Below, in pieces: positions 6,634 to 8,031 of a stretch of 8,031 nt of DNA. Origin of the DNA: Pseudomonadota bacterium (GTDB taxonomy: Bacteria; Pseudomonadota; Alphaproteobacteria; Rhizobiales; Rhizobiaceae); contig JAFAGL010000302.1 of assembly GCA_023422735.1 (NCBI GenBank), forward strand, positions 1 through 8,031, in the 5' to 3' direction. Positions within the stretch are counted from its first letter, which is position 1, and every line of letters starts with the position of its first letter. The position numbers and the translations under genes were made by a program. The notes below the pieces were generated by a model. It ran no database searches. It was not told the origin of the DNA and worked only from the letters and a program-made list of their open reading frames with translations.

Positions 6634-6666
6634 ACGCAACAGCGGCCTGGATTGCCGCGGTTGCGT
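6634..6666 (-). other. Intercistronic hairpin between binding-protein and permease genes
   Basis: A 13-position stem with one mismatch (6634-6646 against 6654-6666; A6641 faces G6659) encloses a 7-nt loop. On the transcript the arms read about CGCAACCGCGGC and GCCGCUGUUGCG. It starts 10 nt after the stop codon of the binding-protein gene and ends 25 nt before the permease ATG. No T run follows, so read-through is expected. In other importers such hairpins protect the 3' end of the binding-protein mRNA, or partly terminate, giving more binding protein than membrane parts; that role here is inference. Confidence 0.65.
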
Positions 6667-6675
6667 AGGTCGATT

Positions 6676-7629
6676 TTATTCGCCGATAAAGCTTGGATCC
6701 GCCAGTCCATCAAGCTCCGGCTTGGAACGGATCACGCCGATTTCCAGAAGCAGATCGGCCGCCTGTTCGGAAAATTCATGCCATTCCCCATCAAAGAAAG
6801 TCTTGTTGGCCGCGCGGTCCTGCCATTCCAGATATTTGGCCGAATTGCCGAAGGCTTCGCCAGTCTGGTTCACATCCGCGCCCATGATCTCATAGGCTTT
6901 CCCTTGATCGGCCTTGATCATGTCGAGCGCTTCGAAATAGCTGTTGGCAAGCGCCTTCGCCGCTTCCGGATTTTCCTTCAGGAACGCCGGTGTGCAGCCG
7001 AACGTGTCCATCACGGCAGGATAATCCAGCGTCGTGCCAAGAATCTTGCCGCTGTCGGGCGCATCGCGCACCGTGGAAAGATAGGGCTCATATGTCATGG
7101 CGGCATCGTTTTGTCCGGCAACGAAAGCCTGCGCGGCCGGCCCGGGCTCGAGATTGACCACGCGCACATCGCGCATCGACAAGCCGTTCTGGTGCAAAAT
7201 CCAGGCAAGGAAGAAATAAGGCGAGGTGCCGGGTGCTGATGCTGCAACCGACTTGCCTTTCAGATCTTCGACCTTTTCCACTTCGTTGCGCACGGCGATG
7301 CCATCGGCGCCATGCGATTTGTCGAGCTGGAAGATCTGGGTCGATTCCACGCCGTTGGCGTTCCACACGATCCAGGTTTCCACGGTGGTTGCCGCACACT
7401 GGATGTCGCCGGATGCCATCGCCAGATGGCGGCTCGCCTGCGGGATTTTATTCAAGGTGACGTTGAGGCCGTTTTTCTCGAAAATGCCGGCCTCCTTGGC
7501 GAGTGTCAGCGGCGCGAAACCGGTCCAGCCGGACAGGCCGACATTGACATCGACAGATTGCGCGAAAGCGCCGGAAGTGCCCGACAGCGCCAGCATGATG
7601 GCGGCGCCCATGGAAGAAGCAAAGCGCAT
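6676..7629 (-). CDS. Periplasmic substrate-binding protein, NMT1/SsuA/TauA-like
   Basis: Binding protein of 317 residues for the importer whose permease and ATPase follow. Residues 1-23 are a Sec signal peptide (MRFASSMG, hydrophobic core, cleavage after GAFA). The mature part has the two-lobe pattern of the NMT1/SsuA group: VGLSGWTGFAPLTLAKEAGI close to the start, ASGDIQCAATTVETWIVWNA, DKSHGADGIAVRNEVEKVED with LKGKSVA, and AFVAGQNDAAMTYEPYLSTV. These regions line the ligand cleft in relatives that bind taurine, alkanesulfonates, nitrate, or pyrimidine precursors of thiamin. No side chain I can see decides among these. ATG 7629 is chosen because AGGGGA lies 5 nt upstream and the signal peptide begins there; the frame stays open to a start at 7674. 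It is the promoter-proximal gene of the operon. Confidence 0.9.
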   Translation of the reverse strand: MRFASSMGAAIMLALSGTSGAFAQSVDVNVGLSGWTGFAPLTLAKEAGIFEKNGLNVTLNKIPQASRHLAMASGDIQCAATTVETWIVWNANGVESTQIFQLDKSHGADGIAVRNEVEKVEDLKGKSVAASAPGTSPYFFLAWILHQNGLSMRDVRVVNLEPGPAAQAFVAGQNDAAMTYEPYLSTVRDAPDSGKILGTTLDYPAVMDTFGCTPAFLKENPEAAKALANSYFEALDMIKADQGKAYEIMGADVNQTGEAFGNSAKYLEWQDRAANKTFFDGEWHEFSEQAADLLLEIGVIRSKPELDGLADPSFIGE

Positions 7630-7717
7630 GATGTTCCCCTTCAGGTTCTTTTTTTGAAGCCTGACATTGCGCAACAGGCCGACCCTTGGTCAAGCCCATT
7701 TCTAGACATAGACTGCA
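7630..7717 (-). promoter_or_regulatory. Control region of the NMT1/SsuA-like operon
   Basis: This short stretch between the binding-protein gene and the SDR remnant must carry the operon promoter. On the minus strand there is TTGACC (7693-7688) with CAATGT 18 bp later (7669-7664), a weak candidate. The inverted repeat GACC-CTT-GGTC (7681-7691) overlaps this -35 and could be an operator. CAATGTCAGGCTTC (minus, 7669-7656) nearly repeats a sequence in the iron operon control region. The Shine-Dalgarno AGGGGA lies at the right place before ATG 7629. No thi-box element such as CUGAGA is present, so there is no sign of a TPP riboswitch. Short tandem repeats (TAGACA, TGCAG) lie at the junction with the SDR remnant. 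Confidence 0.4.
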
Positions 7718-8031
7718 GTGCAGCAACGTCTCCAAAGCGGCACGACCGAATCGCCTGCGCGGGGTCTTGCCTACACAGGCTTCACGCGCACGCTTGCGGG
7801 TGAGTTCGGCAATTTCGGGATCATCGCCAATTGCATCGCGCCAGGCCGCATTGACACGCCCATGGCGTCGGGGGCAGGTAGCGAAGTCAACAACCGCTAT
7901 GTGAGCGTCATTCCTGTTGGCCGCATAGGTACGCCGGATGATGTCGCAGTCGCCGTTTCCTATCTGGCGTCGGATTCGGCAGGGTTCGTCACCGGGGTCC
8001 GCCTGGACCTCAACGGCGGTCACTTTATGGC
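7718..8031 (+). pseudogene. Short-chain dehydrogenase/reductase, decayed C-terminal remnant (3' end at or beyond the window edge)
   Basis: The reading frame beginning near 7718 translates as the second half of a FabG-like NAD(P)-dependent SDR: SGTTESPARGLAY, then GFTRTLAGEFGNFGIIANCI with APGRIDTPM, then PVGRIGTPDDVAVAVSYLAS and GFVTGVRLDLNGGHFM. The N-terminal Rossmann half (TGxxxGIG, NAG) is missing; immediately upstream are two in-frame stops and the transporter control region. In intact relatives the active site is YxxxK followed by about four residues and GFT. Here Tyr (7772-7774) is followed by only Thr before GFT, so about seven residues including the catalytic Lys are gone. Upstream, AACGTCTCC would encode the usual N-V-S in another frame, suggesting a lost base near 7733. 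It cannot be an active reductase. About 105 codons remain of a usual 250. The original substrate is unknown. Confidence 0.75.

Noticed and set aside
6610..6639. TTG 6639 as start of the SsuC-like permease
   Set aside because: It lies inside the stem of the intercistronic hairpin and has no ribosome site, whereas ATG 6609 has GAGG 8 nt upstream.
6190..7239. Long open frame (349 codons) on the plus strand opposite the NMT1-like binding protein and permease genes
   Set aside because: It spans two genes and the intercistronic hairpin and has no domain or plausible ribosome site. The opposite strand explains the open frame.
7630..7717. Riboswitch (for example TPP) before the NMT1-like operon
   Set aside because: The leader is under 90 nt and contains neither a thi-box core nor another aptamer pattern that I recognise.
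1..8031. Frequent CAAAAGC / GCTTTTG words across the window
   Set aside because: They occur almost only within minus-strand coding sequence, where they follow from common Leu, Ala and Phe codon pairs. No regular spacing or intergenic bias was seen, so I do not treat them as a repeat or uptake sequence.
1..8031. CRISPR arrays, tRNA or rRNA genes, transposases and attachment sites
   Set aside because: Looked for on both strands; no direct-repeat array, cloverleaf, rRNA segment or transposase-like protein was found.

Overview
The window reads as ordinary chromosomal DNA of an alphaproteobacterium, most likely a member of the Hyphomicrobiales (Rhizobiales). The GC content is high by eye. The branched-chain keto-acid dehydrogenase E1 alpha gene and its Lrp-type regulator are divergent, and a TGA-N9-TCA motif of the type bound by the rhizobial iron regulator RirA lies in front of an iron-uptake operon. 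The species cannot be fixed from the sequence alone.

Layout from left to right. Positions 1-448 (minus) hold the N-terminal 149 codons of bkdA1, cut by the window edge. A 211-nt divergent control region follows, then bkdR (660-1175, plus). Converging on bkdR with only 10 nt between stop codons is a four-gene minus-strand operon (4941 down to 1186): periplasmic siderophore-binding protein, two FecCD-type permeases and a FecE-type ATPase, each gene overlapping or abutting the next. A 112-nt control region (4942-5053) separates it from a second minus-strand ABC operon (7629 down to 5054) of the SsuABC/TauABC/NMT1 type: binding protein, EAA-motif permease and ATPase. A strong hairpin lies between the binding-protein and permease genes. 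At the right edge, on the plus strand and leading away from this operon, is the C-terminal remnant of a short-chain dehydrogenase/reductase (SDR) that has lost its 5' half and its catalytic lysine.

Functionally there are three independent parts. The bkd genes degrade the keto acids of Val, Leu and Ile, and BkdR is expected to activate them. The first transporter should import a ferric siderophore across the inner membrane; no outer-membrane receptor or siderophore-synthesis gene lies in the window. The second should import a small organic anion or heterocycle, but its substrate cannot be read from the sequence and no catabolic gene accompanies it.

I found no clearly new multi-gene system. 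The points most worth checking are the iron-box candidate at 5001-5015, a 14-nt near-identical motif shared by the two transporter control regions, the intercistronic hairpin at 6634-6666, and the decayed SDR gene.
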